Shown piece by piece: positions 24,974 to 32,579 of a DNA stretch of 47,160 nt (positions are counted from its first letter, which is position 1; every line of letters starts with the position of its first letter). The position numbers were made by a program, and so were the translations under genes. Source of the stretch: a virus; the IMG/VR virus record IMGVR_UViG_3300030616_000037, positions 1 to 47,160 of that record; one strand, 5' to 3'. Below the pieces are notes generated by a model. It searched no databases, was not told the origin of the DNA, and saw only the letters and a list, made by a program, of their open reading frames with translations.

Positions 24974-25273
24974 TTACCACCAGTACCCGGACCAAGTCAC
25001 CGAGTCGCCGGGGGTGCCCACGATGTAGATGTCACAGGGTCTCACACCCTGACCCGAAGGAAAGGGACCGATGGTGTAGTTCTCAAGGGCGAGAATGAAT
25101 CCGAACCGATCACCTACGGTCACTCCCTCGTGACCAATGCTGATCTCGTCGTTCCCGGCGTGAGAACGGATGCTGAGCTGTCGGCACGGCTGAGCGCTCG
25201 ATGAGAGAACCTGGGCATTCACGCCAAGGAGCGTCTCCACGGTGCCGGAGATAGGAGCCTGTGTGGTCGCCAT
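24974..25273 (-). CDS. Small beta protein, paralogue of exported protein at 33357
   Basis: The 99-residue protein has no signal peptide and starts MATTQAPISG. It ends PCDIYIVGTPGDSVTWSGYWW. This matches the C-terminus of the exported 117-residue protein (IYIIGTVGDILFWTAG), with other aligned points (LSIRS / ITIRL, and ENYTIGPFPSGQGVRP / ESWTFTNPSGGGIAP). Its place between coat unit and fibre suggests a virion component, perhaps a head spike or decoration. The stop is 9 bases before the fibre gene. Confidence 0.65.
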   Translation of the reverse strand: MATTQAPISGTVETLLGVNAQVLSSSAQPCRQLSIRSHAGNDEISIGHEGVTVGDRFGFILALENYTIGPFPSGQGVRPCDIYIVGTPGDSVTWSGYWW

Positions 25274-25289
25274 GACCCCAGCGTACTAC

Positions 25290-25328
25290 AAGAAAACGCC
25301 CCCCAGCGGGGTAAGCCGCCAGGGGGCG
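25290..25328 (-). terminator. Intrinsic terminator of the coat unit
   Basis: The minus strand reads CGCCCCCTGGCGG, a six-base loop, CCGCTGGGGGGCG and then TTTTCTTG. All 13 positions can pair (two as G-T). The stem spans 25296-25327 and the T-run 25292-25295. It sits 25 bases after the decoration stop and 17 bases before the next ATG. It is the clearest intrinsic terminator in the window. Confidence 0.9.
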
Positions 25329-25352
25329 CTAGAGTTCATCCGACGACCGGGC

Positions 25353-25796
25353 TTACAGCGCCCGGAGCAGGATGTCCTTGGTGGTTGCCGCTGGGGTCGT
25401 CGCGGTCGCGAGGCTGGTGCCGTCCGCGAAGTAGACGAAGCCCTCGTTTCCGACCGGGGTCTCCACGGACAGTTCGAGGTAGTTCTGCGCGGCGGTGGCC
25501 TTGAGAACCATGCCCGCAGCCAGGGTGACGTCGGTGGACCCGATCACGGATGCGTCCGTGAAGCGACCGTGGACCTGTACCTTGCCGTAGCCCGAGTCCG
25601 CGATCTGCGTCTCAGCCACGACGCCCCTGAAGAGGGACAGCGTGCCTGCCGCAGCCTTGGAGACACGGACACCGTCGCCCGAGGCGCTGATGTCCCACAC
25701 GCACGGGTAGCCCACAGACAGGGTCTCGCCGGCAACGTTGCGTACGACGGTGAAGACGGCGTCGTCGTCCTCACGCTGGAATGCGTTGAAAATCAT
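25353..25796 (-). CDS. Probable head decoration protein
   Basis: I start at MIFNAFQR (147 residues) behind GGGAGAG; a longer frame to 25832 has no good start. The protein is beta-rich, with repeated short strands (VVRNVAGETLSVGYPCVWDI, KVQVHGRF, MVLKATAAQNYLEL) and a low-complexity Ala/Thr end (ATATTPAATTKDILLRAL). A gene of this size directly after coat, with the same promoter and a terminator behind, is the usual arrangement for a capsid stabilising or decoration protein. The family is not recognised. Confidence 0.6.
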   Translation of the reverse strand: MIFNAFQREDDDAVFTVVRNVAGETLSVGYPCVWDISASGDGVRVSKAAAGTLSLFRGVVAETQIADSGYGKVQVHGRFTDASVIGSTDVTLAAGMVLKATAAQNYLELSVETPVGNEGFVYFADGTSLATATTPAATTKDILLRAL

Positions 25797-25895
25797 CTCA
25801 ACTCTCCCGCCAGGATCAGCCCATGGCCTCACCCGGCATTCGAAGTATCTCCGGGGGACTCAGCCACCATGGCCTCGCCCCCCATCGACGGTTGC
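25797..25895 (-). other. Gap with imperfect direct repeat
   Basis: The 99-base gap between the coat and decoration genes holds two similar pieces, GAGGCCATGG-GCTGA (around 25817-25831) and GAGGCCATGGTGGCTGA (around 25860-25876). No ORF starts there with a good ribosome site. The upstream ATG inside each copy lies in frames that stop soon. The repeat may be chance or a leftover of a duplication. Confidence 0.35.
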
Positions 25896-26960
25896 TTACG
25901 ACGTCGCGTCGTTCGTCATGGCACCCATGACGCCCTGCTTGTCGCGACGAGACACCCAGTGAGCGCCGTACCACTGCACGATCGAGGTCTCACCGGCACC
26001 GTTCGGCGCACGGACGAACTCGCCCGGAGTGAAGTCGGCCCCCCCGTACACGGAAACGCCCATGTACTTGGAGTTCACTGCGTAGACGGTGGACTCGTCA
26101 CCGGCTGCGATGGTCGTGTTGCCGGAGTCCACGCGAGGGATGAACTGGTCGAAGACCAGCGGTGCGCCCGCGATGCGGATCGCCTTCCACGGGAAGTTGA
26201 CTTCCTCGTAGTCGGTGAAGCGCTGGAGGCTGCGAAGCGCGGCGGAGATCTGCTCGTAGCCCAGGATGTCGGCCACGAAGAGGTCCGGGCCCGGTCCTGC
26301 CTGCTTGGAGCAGAGGTTGATGAGGTGATCCAGCTCCTTCAGGATGCCGGCGTAGGTGTTGGACGCCGTGCCCTGCTGGACCTGATTCTGCCACCACGAC
26401 TCGGTGGACTGGTTGATGCCCCCGATGGTGGTCGAGGACGTCGGGTCGTACTTGATCATCAGCGGAATCGGCTCGACGAAGGTCGATCCGTTCACGCTGG
26501 AGGTGCGAGCCGTCTCGATGGACGTGCCGTCGGTGGCACCCTGGCCCTGGAGGAGCCAGCGACCGAAGCGGTCTTCCAGACCCGACATCGCCTGCTCGGT
26601 CTTGCTCTTGAGCAGGTCGATCGCAGCGCCCTTGTTCTGTGCTCGCTCGAAGTCACCGATGGTGATCGAGGATGCGAGACGAGCCCAGTTGAAGAACGCC
26701 GGGGTCTGACCGTCAGTCGGGGTGATGTCCACCTGTCCGACGCCCTCGGCGCCGAACGTGTCCACCGGAGCGAACTCGTACATCAGCGGAACGCGCAGGC
26801 GATCGCCGAGCTGGGAGACGGTCTTCCAGTTGCCGGACTTCTTGTACTTGAAGTAGAACGCGTTGGAAGTCGTGATCTGGTGCTGAATGACCGGACGGAT
26901 CTTGTCCAGCAGGGCGGTCAGCCGCGCATTGTACGTACGGGTCAGGCTGGTTGCGGCCAT
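25896..26960 (-). CDS. Major capsid (coat) protein
   Basis: The 354-residue protein starts MAATSLTRTYNARLTALLDKIRP behind GGAGGG. It has DITPTDGQTPAFFNWA near residue 78, LEDRFGRWLLQGQGATDGT near residue 127, a SWWQNQV segment near residue 188, and an AGAPLVFDQFIPRVDSG strand near residue 273. This layout matches a large group of phage major capsid proteins with the HK97-type fold. It follows the scaffold gene, is served by its own strong promoter, and is followed by a probable decoration gene and a terminator. All this fits the most abundant virion protein. The precise family is not decided. Confidence 0.87.
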   Translation of the reverse strand: MAATSLTRTYNARLTALLDKIRPVIQHQITTSNAFYFKYKKSGNWKTVSQLGDRLRVPLMYEFAPVDTFGAEGVGQVDITPTDGQTPAFFNWARLASSITIGDFERAQNKGAAIDLLKSKTEQAMSGLEDRFGRWLLQGQGATDGTSIETARTSSVNGSTFVEPIPLMIKYDPTSSTTIGGINQSTESWWQNQVQQGTASNTYAGILKELDHLINLCSKQAGPGPDLFVADILGYEQISAALRSLQRFTDYEEVNFPWKAIRIAGAPLVFDQFIPRVDSGNTTIAAGDESTVYAVNSKYMGVSVYGGADFTPGEFVRAPNGAGETSIVQWYGAHWVSRRDKQGVMGAMTNDATS

Positions 26961-27155
26961 GAGGTTTACCCTCCAGTGAGTTGTTGAAGCTCAGGACTGG
27001 GTGACCTCGTGGACGCTTCCTGACGCAGCAGACCACGAGCGGGGAGAGGATCCCCTGGTCACGCTGCGTTTCCGCCTCGCTACTCGGCTAGTAGGCCTTT
27101 CTAATGTTTCGACCGTTCACCGTGCGCGGGCCGTTTCCGCGTACCGTCAGAATGG
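26961..27155 (-). other. Long 5' leader of the coat gene
   Basis: This untranslated stretch between the promoter and the coat ATG contains a CTACT (27080-27084)/AGTAG (27090-27094) inverted pair that can form a small hairpin. GGAGGG lies just before the start codon. No ORF is supported. A long structured leader could increase mRNA stability or respond to a regulator. Confidence 0.5.
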
Positions 27156-27185
27156 ATTATGCGGAGGTTTTGGGACGACTGTCAA
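27156..27185 (-). promoter_or_regulatory. Sigma70-type promoter for the coat unit
   Basis: On the minus strand a perfect -35 (TTGACA, 27180-27185) is followed after 18 bases by CATAAT (27156-27161), one mismatch from TATAAT. Transcription would start near 27149. It lies in the 311-base gap before the coat gene and gives an mRNA leader of about 190 bases. It is the only near-consensus promoter I found in a gap between genes. High expression of the coat gene would be expected. Confidence 0.78.
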
Positions 27186-27218
27186 GTACCTACACCAAAC
27201 CTACTCAGAAATGCCGAA

Positions 27219-27240
27219 GGCCGGAGCGTGAGCCCCGGCC
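27219..27240 (-). terminator. Candidate hairpin terminator after scaffold gene
   Basis: The minus strand reads GGCCGGGG, a short loop, then CTCCGGCC, giving an 8-pair GC-rich stem with one G-T pair. It begins 31 bases after the scaffold stop. Only a weak TTC...TTT follows, so it may be a weak terminator or an RNA-stability element. Its position, just upstream of the coat promoter, fits partial termination. Confidence 0.5.
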
Positions 27241-27271
27241 CTCGGTACTCCTCCTACGCGTGGTAGGTGAG

Positions 27272-28378
27272 TTAGATGCCAGCGGCCTCCTTGAGTTCCC
27301 TGGCCGCTTCATCGAAGGCGTCGGAGATGGTGAAGTCCTCCGGCGAGGTCTTGAGCTTCGAGACCGGCTTGGCGCCGGACTTCGAACCCGTCCCAGTTGG
27401 CTCCTGCGAGGCTCGGTTGCGCTCGATGCGCTTCGCAAGCTTCTTGGAGGCTCCGGCCCTGGCCTTGTGGACGCGAAGATCCGCGTTCTCGGCCAGGACG
27501 ACCTTGAGGAGCACATCGAGGTACTCGCCCGGGGGCATATCCTCGGATGGCACCAGCTTGCCGCTGTTCCCCAGCTCCACGACCTTTTTCTCGATCGCAG
27601 GGGTGAGGATCTTGGCGTTGCGGTTGCGCCACTCGGCCTCCTGGGAGACGAGAGCGGTACGCTCGTTCTCGAACTGCATGCTGCCGACTTGGTTCGTGAG
27701 CGGAGCCACGACGGCCTCGGTGAGGACGTTGAAGAAGCCCTCCAGCTTCTCCGCGACCTCCGGCCCGACCTCGTCACCGAAGAGATTCGCGACCTCCTTG
27801 CGGGCAGTCTCGATCTTCTCCAGTTGCGCCTTCCTCGGATCGACCTTCACTGGAGGCTGTCCGGCTTCCGGGCCACCCGCGACCTGAAGGCCGTTCGCCT
27901 GAGCGATCGCACGGGCCACGCCGACCGGATCCGCCGCGTAGGCCTCACCGAGCTTGATGAGCTGAGACTGGCCCGCCATCTTCGTGTTGTAGCCCCGCAT
28001 GAGGGCCTTGCGGAGAGAGCGGAGCGTCGGGTTGGCGTTGACCTCCTTGAGCTGCTCGGGGGTCATCTCGTCGAAGATATCGACTTCGTCGTCGTCGGAG
28101 GCTGCGGCCTCTTCCTCGTCGTCGTCCTCGTCGTCGTCCTCGTCCTCGTCCTCGTCGTCCTCCACCTTGGGCGCCCAGGCGTCGTCATCTTCGAGGTCGG
28201 GGATCTCGTCGTCGTCTTCGGAGGTGGTCTCCTCTTCCTCGGTGGACGTCCCCTCGTCTACGTCGGTGTCGTCCTCAGCGCTGGCGACCTCCGTGCCCGT
28301 GCCCTCGTCAACGTCGTCTTCCGAGAACTCGTTGATCGCAGCTTCGATCGTCGGAGTCTCGTCTTCCTTCTTGGCCAC
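27272..28378 (-). CDS. Scaffolding protein (probable)
   Basis: I start at GTG in a TAGTG overlap behind GGAGG, giving 368 residues; a longer frame to 28444 overlaps the previous gene. Residues 10-110 are extremely acidic (long Asp/Glu runs encoded by GAC/GAG repeats). Residues 110-330 are helical with many Ala, Glu and Lys, and the C-terminus is basic then helical. Position directly before the coat gene, acidic and helical make-up and lack of Cys fit a scaffolding protein that templates coat assembly and is lost or expelled. A hairpin follows the stop. Confidence 0.7.
   Translation of the reverse strand: MAKKEDETPTIEAAINEFSEDDVDEGTGTEVASAEDDTDVDEGTSTEEEETTSEDDDEIPDLEDDDAWAPKVEDDEDEDEDDDEDDDEEEAAASDDDEVDIFDEMTPEQLKEVNANPTLRSLRKALMRGYNTKMAGQSQLIKLGEAYAADPVGVARAIAQANGLQVAGGPEAGQPPVKVDPRKAQLEKIETARKEVANLFGDEVGPEVAEKLEGFFNVLTEAVVAPLTNQVGSMQFENERTALVSQEAEWRNRNAKILTPAIEKKVVELGNSGKLVPSEDMPPGEYLDVLLKVVLAENADLRVHKARAGASKKLAKRIERNRASQEPTGTGSKSGAKPVSKLKTSPEDFTISDAFDEAARELKEAAGI
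28090..28300 (-). repeat. GAC/GAG/GAT triplet tract in scaffold gene
   Basis: Within the scaffold gene, the minus strand runs through about 200 bases made mostly of GAC, GAT and GAG triplets (on the plus strand tcgtcgtcctcgtcg-like). It encodes the Asp/Glu-rich part near residues 27-97. Such tracts can change length by slippage. Length variation would alter the acidic arm only. Confidence 0.7.
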
Positions 28379-28692
28379 TAGTCCTCCTTCATCTTCTTGT
28401 GCAGCTTGAGGCGACCCTTCAGCTCCGCGATGCGGAGGCCGCACTCCTTCTTGCGCTTTTCGACGTCAGCCTTCGCCCTGGCAGCGACGTCCTCTGGAAC
28501 CCAGTTGTCGAGGATGCTCTGGTAGTCCTTCAGGCGCTTCTCCTCGTCCTTGAGGTCGCGCTTGATCCACTTCATGTCGTCTGCGGCCATTGCTACCTCG
28601 CCCCTGTGGGGGACGTAGACGCTGACCTCCATGCCCTTCATCTTGCCTTTGGCGCGGTGACCAGCGAGCATGCCTCCGATCGTGTCTGCCAT
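28378..28692 (-). CDS. Coiled-coil protein before scaffold
   Basis: The 104-residue protein has a Gly/Met-rich start (MADTIGGMLAGHRAKGKMKG) and then about 70 residues of charged helix (DMKWIKRDLKDEEKRLKDYQS...) with Arg/Lys/Glu repeats. Its TAG stop overlaps the GTG start of the scaffold gene (TAGTG). A helper in head assembly is inferred from context alone. Confidence 0.6.
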   Translation of the reverse strand: MADTIGGMLAGHRAKGKMKGMEVSVYVPHRGEVAMAADDMKWIKRDLKDEEKRLKDYQSILDNWVPEDVAARAKADVEKRKKECGLRIAELKGRLKLHKKMKED

Positions 28693-28703
28693 TTCTCTTC
28701 TCC

Positions 28704-29711
28704 CTACAGGACGAAGTCTTTACCGAAGTGCTTGCCCAGCACTCCAGAGATGCCGCCGAGACCGCCCTGGCCAGGGAGCGTGCTGCGCATGGCCATACGC
28801 TCCTCGATCTGCTGCCGTTTGTAGTCAGGCAGGTTCGGGCTGTAGCTCACGCCAGGAGTCTCATGCTTCGGTTGGGGGGTCGGCTCCGGCGGAGGAGGCG
28901 CCGCGATCGCAGCAGGAGACGGGGCCCCTCCACGCTTGCTCCCACGACCCTTCTTCTTCTGGGAAGGTGGCTTGCCGAAGTTGCCGAAGGCGCTCTCGTC
29001 ATCGGACCACCAGAGACCACCACCCGCGAGGAGCTGGCCAGTCGCCTTCTGCATGTCCGCAGCCGCGCCCTCTCCACCCACTGCCCTGTCCTCGCCCAGG
29101 CCGAAAACATTGATCCCGGTACCCTCGGGATTCAGCTTCGTGTTGAACTGGTGGATCAGCACGTCCACCATCGGGTCGCCCGTGTAGGACAGCTCCTGGC
29201 CCTTGGTGACCGGCTTCGGAGGAGGAGGCGGCGCTGCCGCAGCAGGCCCCCCACCGGCCTTCCTGCCACGACTGGACTGGAAAATCGAGACAGCTTCGTC
29301 CCCAAGGTACTGCGCCTGCCCGATGGACTCTGCGAAATCGATGGGCTTCTCGACACAGCCCGAGCCGTCAATCGCCCGATACGGGATCCCCTCCGGGCAG
29401 CGACTGTCCTTGTACTTCTCCCAGGACTGGAGTGTGCCCTCGTCGAACCTGTCGAAGTCCTCGGAGAAGCCTAGCCTCCGCGCACGTTCGCGCATGCCCG
29501 TGGCGTCGGCGCCACCTTGAGCAGAGTATCCGCCCCCCCACGACTTCCCGGAGACCTGAGCCTTCGCGTTGACCCCGCCCGCACCCTGCTCAGCGTTGTA
29601 CTTGTAGGCTTCATACTGGTCCTGCGCACCGGCCTCGTTAAACGGCTGTCCCTGGGCCTCGGCGTTTGCTCGGGCCTTCTGAAGCCATGTGTTGTAGTCC
29701 ATTACGGCCAT
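28704..29711 (-). CDS. Hypothetical Gly/Pro-rich protein, possible virion component
   Basis: The 335-residue protein is composed of blocks joined by low-complexity linkers (PAAAAPPPPPKP near residue 157, SPAAIAAPPPPEPTPQ near residue 264). It has few hydrophobic segments and a C-terminus ending GVLGKHFGKDFVL. The composition suggests an extended structural protein. Its place before the scaffold gene fits a head-associated role, but no family is recognised. Confidence 0.6.
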   Translation of the reverse strand: MAVMDYNTWLQKARANAEAQGQPFNEAGAQDQYEAYKYNAEQGAGGVNAKAQVSGKSWGGGYSAQGGADATGMRERARRLGFSEDFDRFDEGTLQSWEKYKDSRCPEGIPYRAIDGSGCVEKPIDFAESIGQAQYLGDEAVSIFQSSRGRKAGGGPAAAAPPPPPKPVTKGQELSYTGDPMVDVLIHQFNTKLNPEGTGINVFGLGEDRAVGGEGAAADMQKATGQLLAGGGLWWSDDESAFGNFGKPPSQKKKGRGSKRGGAPSPAAIAAPPPPEPTPQPKHETPGVSYSPNLPDYKRQQIEERMAMRSTLPGQGGLGGISGVLGKHFGKDFVL

Positions 29712-29735
29712 GCGCTCACCCCTACTTCTATCCTA

Positions 29736-29990
29736 TCAGGGGACGCACTTGCCTTCGTCGCGCCAATCCAGGCAGGCGTGGGCCAGCTCGTGCATCAAAA
29801 CCTCGCGCTTCCTCTTCGAGGAAAGCCACTTGCCGATGTAGACGGTCTCCGTGTCCCCGTGCCAGAGGCCCTCCGGGGTGGACTCGTCATCCTCGGCCTC
29901 GGCCTCCTCGCGCATCTCTGAACGCGTGACAAGCTTCACCTCGATCCGAACGAAACGCAGATCGATGAAACTGGGAATGAGCGCTCTCAC
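29736..29990 (-). CDS. Small HExxH putative zinc metallopeptidase
   Basis: The 84-residue protein has MHELAHACLD at residues 66-75, an HExxH motif (H67, E68, H71) followed by Asp75 as possible third ligand. The N-terminal part is a small beta region with an acidic loop. At this length it is a minimal domain, similar to SprT/ImmA-like or aspzincin-like metalloproteases. It may cleave a capsid protein, or be a non-catalytic zinc protein. It overlaps the metallophosphoesterase gene by 4 bases. Confidence 0.6.
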   Translation of the reverse strand: MRALIPSFIDLRFVRIEVKLVTRSEMREEAEAEDDESTPEGLWHGDTETVYIGKWLSSKRKREVLMHELAHACLDWRDEGKCVP

Positions 29991-31114
29991 TGCTCAACCT
30001 CAAAAGGCTCCACGACGTGGCCCTGCGGGATGGCGGGCGGGTTGTCCACGCGCACCTTCCACCTTGACGTGACGCCGTATTTCCTGTGAAAGAAGAGCAG
30101 CCACTGCACGGGCTCCTCTGGCTTCATGCGCCCGTCCTTCGCGAACTCGGAGTACCCGGGCAGGCTCCCGTTCGACCAGCCGTAGTCCAGCTCGTACGCG
30201 ACGTGGAAGTGCCCGATGAACATCTTCTCGAAGGGCTGGTGCTGCGAGGCCTGCTGGTCGTAGACCTTCTTCATGCCCCGCATGATCGGGGCAACGGGGC
30301 CCAGGAAGCCCGCACCGCCGCGAGAGCCGATCTTGTCCCCGTGGGTGGCGAAGTACTTCCTCCCGTAGATCTGGAAGTGCGCGTCGCCGGAAGGGGGAGT
30401 CTGGAACGTGATCGCCTTGTTCTGCTGGCACATCGACTCCAGCCACCACGCCGAGAGGGTGTCGTAGTTGTCCTTGGCGCCGCGCTTTGAGGTCGGCTTC
30501 TTCGTCGTTCGTCCGTGGTTGCCAGGAACGGAGATGACGTGGACCTTCCCGAACCGGAGCGCGAGCTGCTGAAGGCCCCAGTACTCCGAGGCGACGAGAG
30601 AGCGCACGGCCTCGATCGCGTGGGCCTCGTTCGACTCGTTCAGGTCGTCGTGGATGTCCCCGCTCACCATGTCGCCCAGGCGCAGGTAGATGATCCCTTT
30701 GTACGTGTTGTTCGGTAGGTGGTTGAGGGAGATGTCCACCGTCCGCTCGATCAGTCGCTGGTAGCGCTTCTGGGCGATCCCGATGTTGTACGCGTTCACC
30801 CCGTTCATGTTCTCGGGATCGACGACCTCGCCCCACTGGAAGTCGGAGGCTAGGAGGACAGGGATGTGCTCGGACTTCTTCCCCTTCGAGGTTCCGAGGG
30901 TCCACTTCGGTGGGGATGGGTCCGGGTGCGTGAGCCCGAAGAGAAACTCCCGCATGCCGACTTGGCCCGCGATCTCCTTCAGCGACGCGTTCAGTGACGT
31001 GCGCGTCTGCGTGTGCGCGATCTGCTCGTAGTGCAGCCTGCGCTCCAGGGCGGAGATCTGGCGCTGCTTCTTCTCCAACTCGACCCGCTGCTCCAACGTC
31101 TTCTTACTTGGCAC
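29987..31114 (-). CDS. Calcineurin-like metallophosphoesterase
   Basis: The 375-residue protein has an N-terminal coiled coil (residues 3-50) and then a complete metallophosphoesterase core. The motifs are LLASDFQWGE (D91; the usual His is Gln93), LGDMVSGD (D148), PGNHGR (N199, H200), THGD (H258) and GHFHV (H302, H304). These enzymes use two metals to cleave phosphodiesters or phosphomonoesters. Phage copies resemble SbcD/Mre11 nucleases and phosphatases, but the substrate cannot be told. It sits among head genes, between portal and scaffold, which is uncommon for a DNA-metabolism enzyme. Confidence 0.85.
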   Translation of the reverse strand: MPSKKTLEQRVELEKKQRQISALERRLHYEQIAHTQTRTSLNASLKEIAGQVGMREFLFGLTHPDPSPPKWTLGTSKGKKSEHIPVLLASDFQWGEVVDPENMNGVNAYNIGIAQKRYQRLIERTVDISLNHLPNNTYKGIIYLRLGDMVSGDIHDDLNESNEAHAIEAVRSLVASEYWGLQQLALRFGKVHVISVPGNHGRTTKKPTSKRGAKDNYDTLSAWWLESMCQQNKAITFQTPPSGDAHFQIYGRKYFATHGDKIGSRGGAGFLGPVAPIMRGMKKVYDQQASQHQPFEKMFIGHFHVAYELDYGWSNGSLPGYSEFAKDGRMKPEEPVQWLLFFHRKYGVTSRWKVRVDNPPAIPQGHVVEPFEVEQ

Positions 31115-31373
31115 GGGGAGCCTTGCGAAGCACAGCGTGCCTGCTGAAGTGCTGGGTCATGACCGTGGTCTTCCGCTGACGTTCCAGTCTGTCCTTGTCG
31201 TATCCGTGGTCCTCCACGAGGTAGGTCACAATGTCGCGCAGCGCGGCCCCGTCCCTCTTCCCCTGCTCGACCTCGTTCCTGAGTTCTTCGGGAAGATCGC
31301 ACAGGACACACCCCTCCGCGTAGCGCCGCTCCTTCATCACGTCCATCAAGGAACGACGCGGCTTCTTCGTCAT
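31104..31373 (-). CDS. HTH-like protein with CxxCxLP motif
   Basis: The 89-residue protein has CVLCDLPEELRNEV at about residue 22, a helical stretch with RDIVTYLVEDHGYDKDRLERQ, and MTQHFSRHAVL near the end. The order Cys-pair/LP, repeated helix, then H(x3)H is a familiar arrangement in small phage and bacterial proteins, where a helix-turn-helix is paired with a Cys/His site. DNA binding is likely but the target is unknown. It overlaps the metallophosphoesterase gene by 11 bases and may act with it. Confidence 0.6.
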   Translation of the reverse strand: MTKKPRRSLMDVMKERRYAEGCVLCDLPEELRNEVEQGKRDGAALRDIVTYLVEDHGYDKDRLERQRKTTVMTQHFSRHAVLRKAPRAK

Positions 31374-31546
31374 TCGGACTCCTGTGGGTGGGCGCAGTAC
31401 TTCGGTGGGCTACCAGCCAACCATTCCTTGATCGCAGCGAGGCCACGGTGGAAGTAGAGCCACCGACAGCCCCCGCAGAAGGCGTGAGCGCAGAGGTTGC
31501 ACCACTTCACGTCATTGTCCGCGTTACCGCAGATGCAGCAGATCAT
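31370..31546 (-). CDS. Small multi-cysteine zinc protein
   Basis: I start this gene at the ATG of an ATGA overlap with the preceding stop, giving 58 residues; a TTG eight codons upstream is possible. It has CCIC, CNLC and CGGC pairs plus a late Cys/His (YCAH), enough for two zinc ions in a RING- or ribbon-like fold. It overlaps the next gene by 4 bases. Function is unknown. Confidence 0.65.
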   Translation of the reverse strand: MICCICGNADNDVKWCNLCAHAFCGGCRWLYFHRGLAAIKEWLAGSPPKYCAHPQESE

Positions 31547-32571
31547 GGAATGGTTGCAAGCACGTACCAAGCGTAGGTGTCGCTGCTGTTCTTCGCGCAG
31601 ACCTCGAAGGTGTCTGCGACGCTCGACCCGCCCTCGACGCGGAAGAGGTAACCCCTGGCATTCGCATCACAGGTGGGCCTCGAACCATCGGTCGTGATCT
31701 TGATCCCGGTCCCGCCGGTGACGGTGACATCGGACGTGTCAGACCCGTCGTTTTGCGCAAGGCTGATGTTGCTGTCGTTCATCTCAATGGTGGCTTCGCC
31801 GCCGCCGTCTACCGAAGCCGTCCAAGTGATCTGTCCCGCCTCGTAAGAGGCACTACCGACATCATTCCCATCGGTGACTTCGAGCTTGCCCTCGCTGTCT
31901 CCATCGTCCGAAATGTCCCACCAGACATGGCCGTAGAGGCCAGATCCGCCGCTATCATCAGCAAACAGCTTGAAGTCGGTCGCCCGGGAGATCAGCTCAT
32001 AGGTGTCGTCGTCGCCGTAGTCGAGGAAGGTCTCATCCGCGAACTGTTCGAAGACGCTGACCAGGGAAGCATCGCTGTCTACTTGCGACGTAAAAGAACC
32101 CACGCCCGCCGACGTCGCCGTGCCCGAGACTAGAACCGAGGCCCCCGTACCAGTCGTGTAATCAGCAGCAGTGAAAACGAAGCTGGACCACAGGGTTCCA
32201 GTGATCGGATGCTGAAGGTAGATGGTCGCCGTATTGAAGCTGGCGTCGTTGGCCCCCATGAGGATGAACTCACCGCTACCCGGCATCTGGATGTAGTTGC
32301 CCACGAAGTCGGTCTCGTAGTCGTTCCCCTGAAGGACGAGCGAGTCAAACCCCCACACGGCGGCAAGGCCACGGCAAGCCCCCATGTCGGTGTCGTTCGT
32401 GAACGAATACGGAGGCGTCACGCAGCCGTCACCACCAAGGAGCGGAAAGCTGGGAGCACCACCACCGCCGCCGCCGCCAAGTGGGCTCGGCCCCGTGCCG
32501 CCCCCGTGCTGGGCCCAGGCTGGGAGAGCAGCGAGCAGAAGCGTCGCCACGAAGAGCTTGGTCTTGATCAT
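31543..32571 (-). CDS. Exported glycine-rich protein B
   Basis: I choose the start MIKTKLFV (342 residues), since the next 20 residues are a good signal peptide ending AWA before Q21; a longer frame to 32709 only reads through the previous gene. The Gly-rich linker and first 45 residues are nearly the same as in protein A. The middle is acidic and beta-like (many Asp, Gly, Ser). The C-terminus reads EVCAKNSSDTYAWYVLATIP, a close match to protein A. It starts 8 bases after protein A. Its stop forms an ATGA overlap with the next gene. Confidence 0.72.
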   Translation of the reverse strand: MIKTKLFVATLLLAALPAWAQHGGGTGPSPLGGGGGGGAPSFPLLGGDGCVTPPYSFTNDTDMGACRGLAAVWGFDSLVLQGNDYETDFVGNYIQMPGSGEFILMGANDASFNTATIYLQHPITGTLWSSFVFTAADYTTGTGASVLVSGTATSAGVGSFTSQVDSDASLVSVFEQFADETFLDYGDDDTYELISRATDFKLFADDSGGSGLYGHVWWDISDDGDSEGKLEVTDGNDVGSASYEAGQITWTASVDGGGEATIEMNDSNISLAQNDGSDTSDVTVTGGTGIKITTDGSRPTCDANARGYLFRVEGGSSVADTFEVCAKNSSDTYAWYVLATIP

Positions 32572-32579
32572 GACACCCC

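Noticed and set aside
28090-28300. Ser-rich plus-strand frame opposite the acidic scaffold tract
   Set aside because: The poly-Ser frame is the complement of GAC/GAG repeats and has no independent support.
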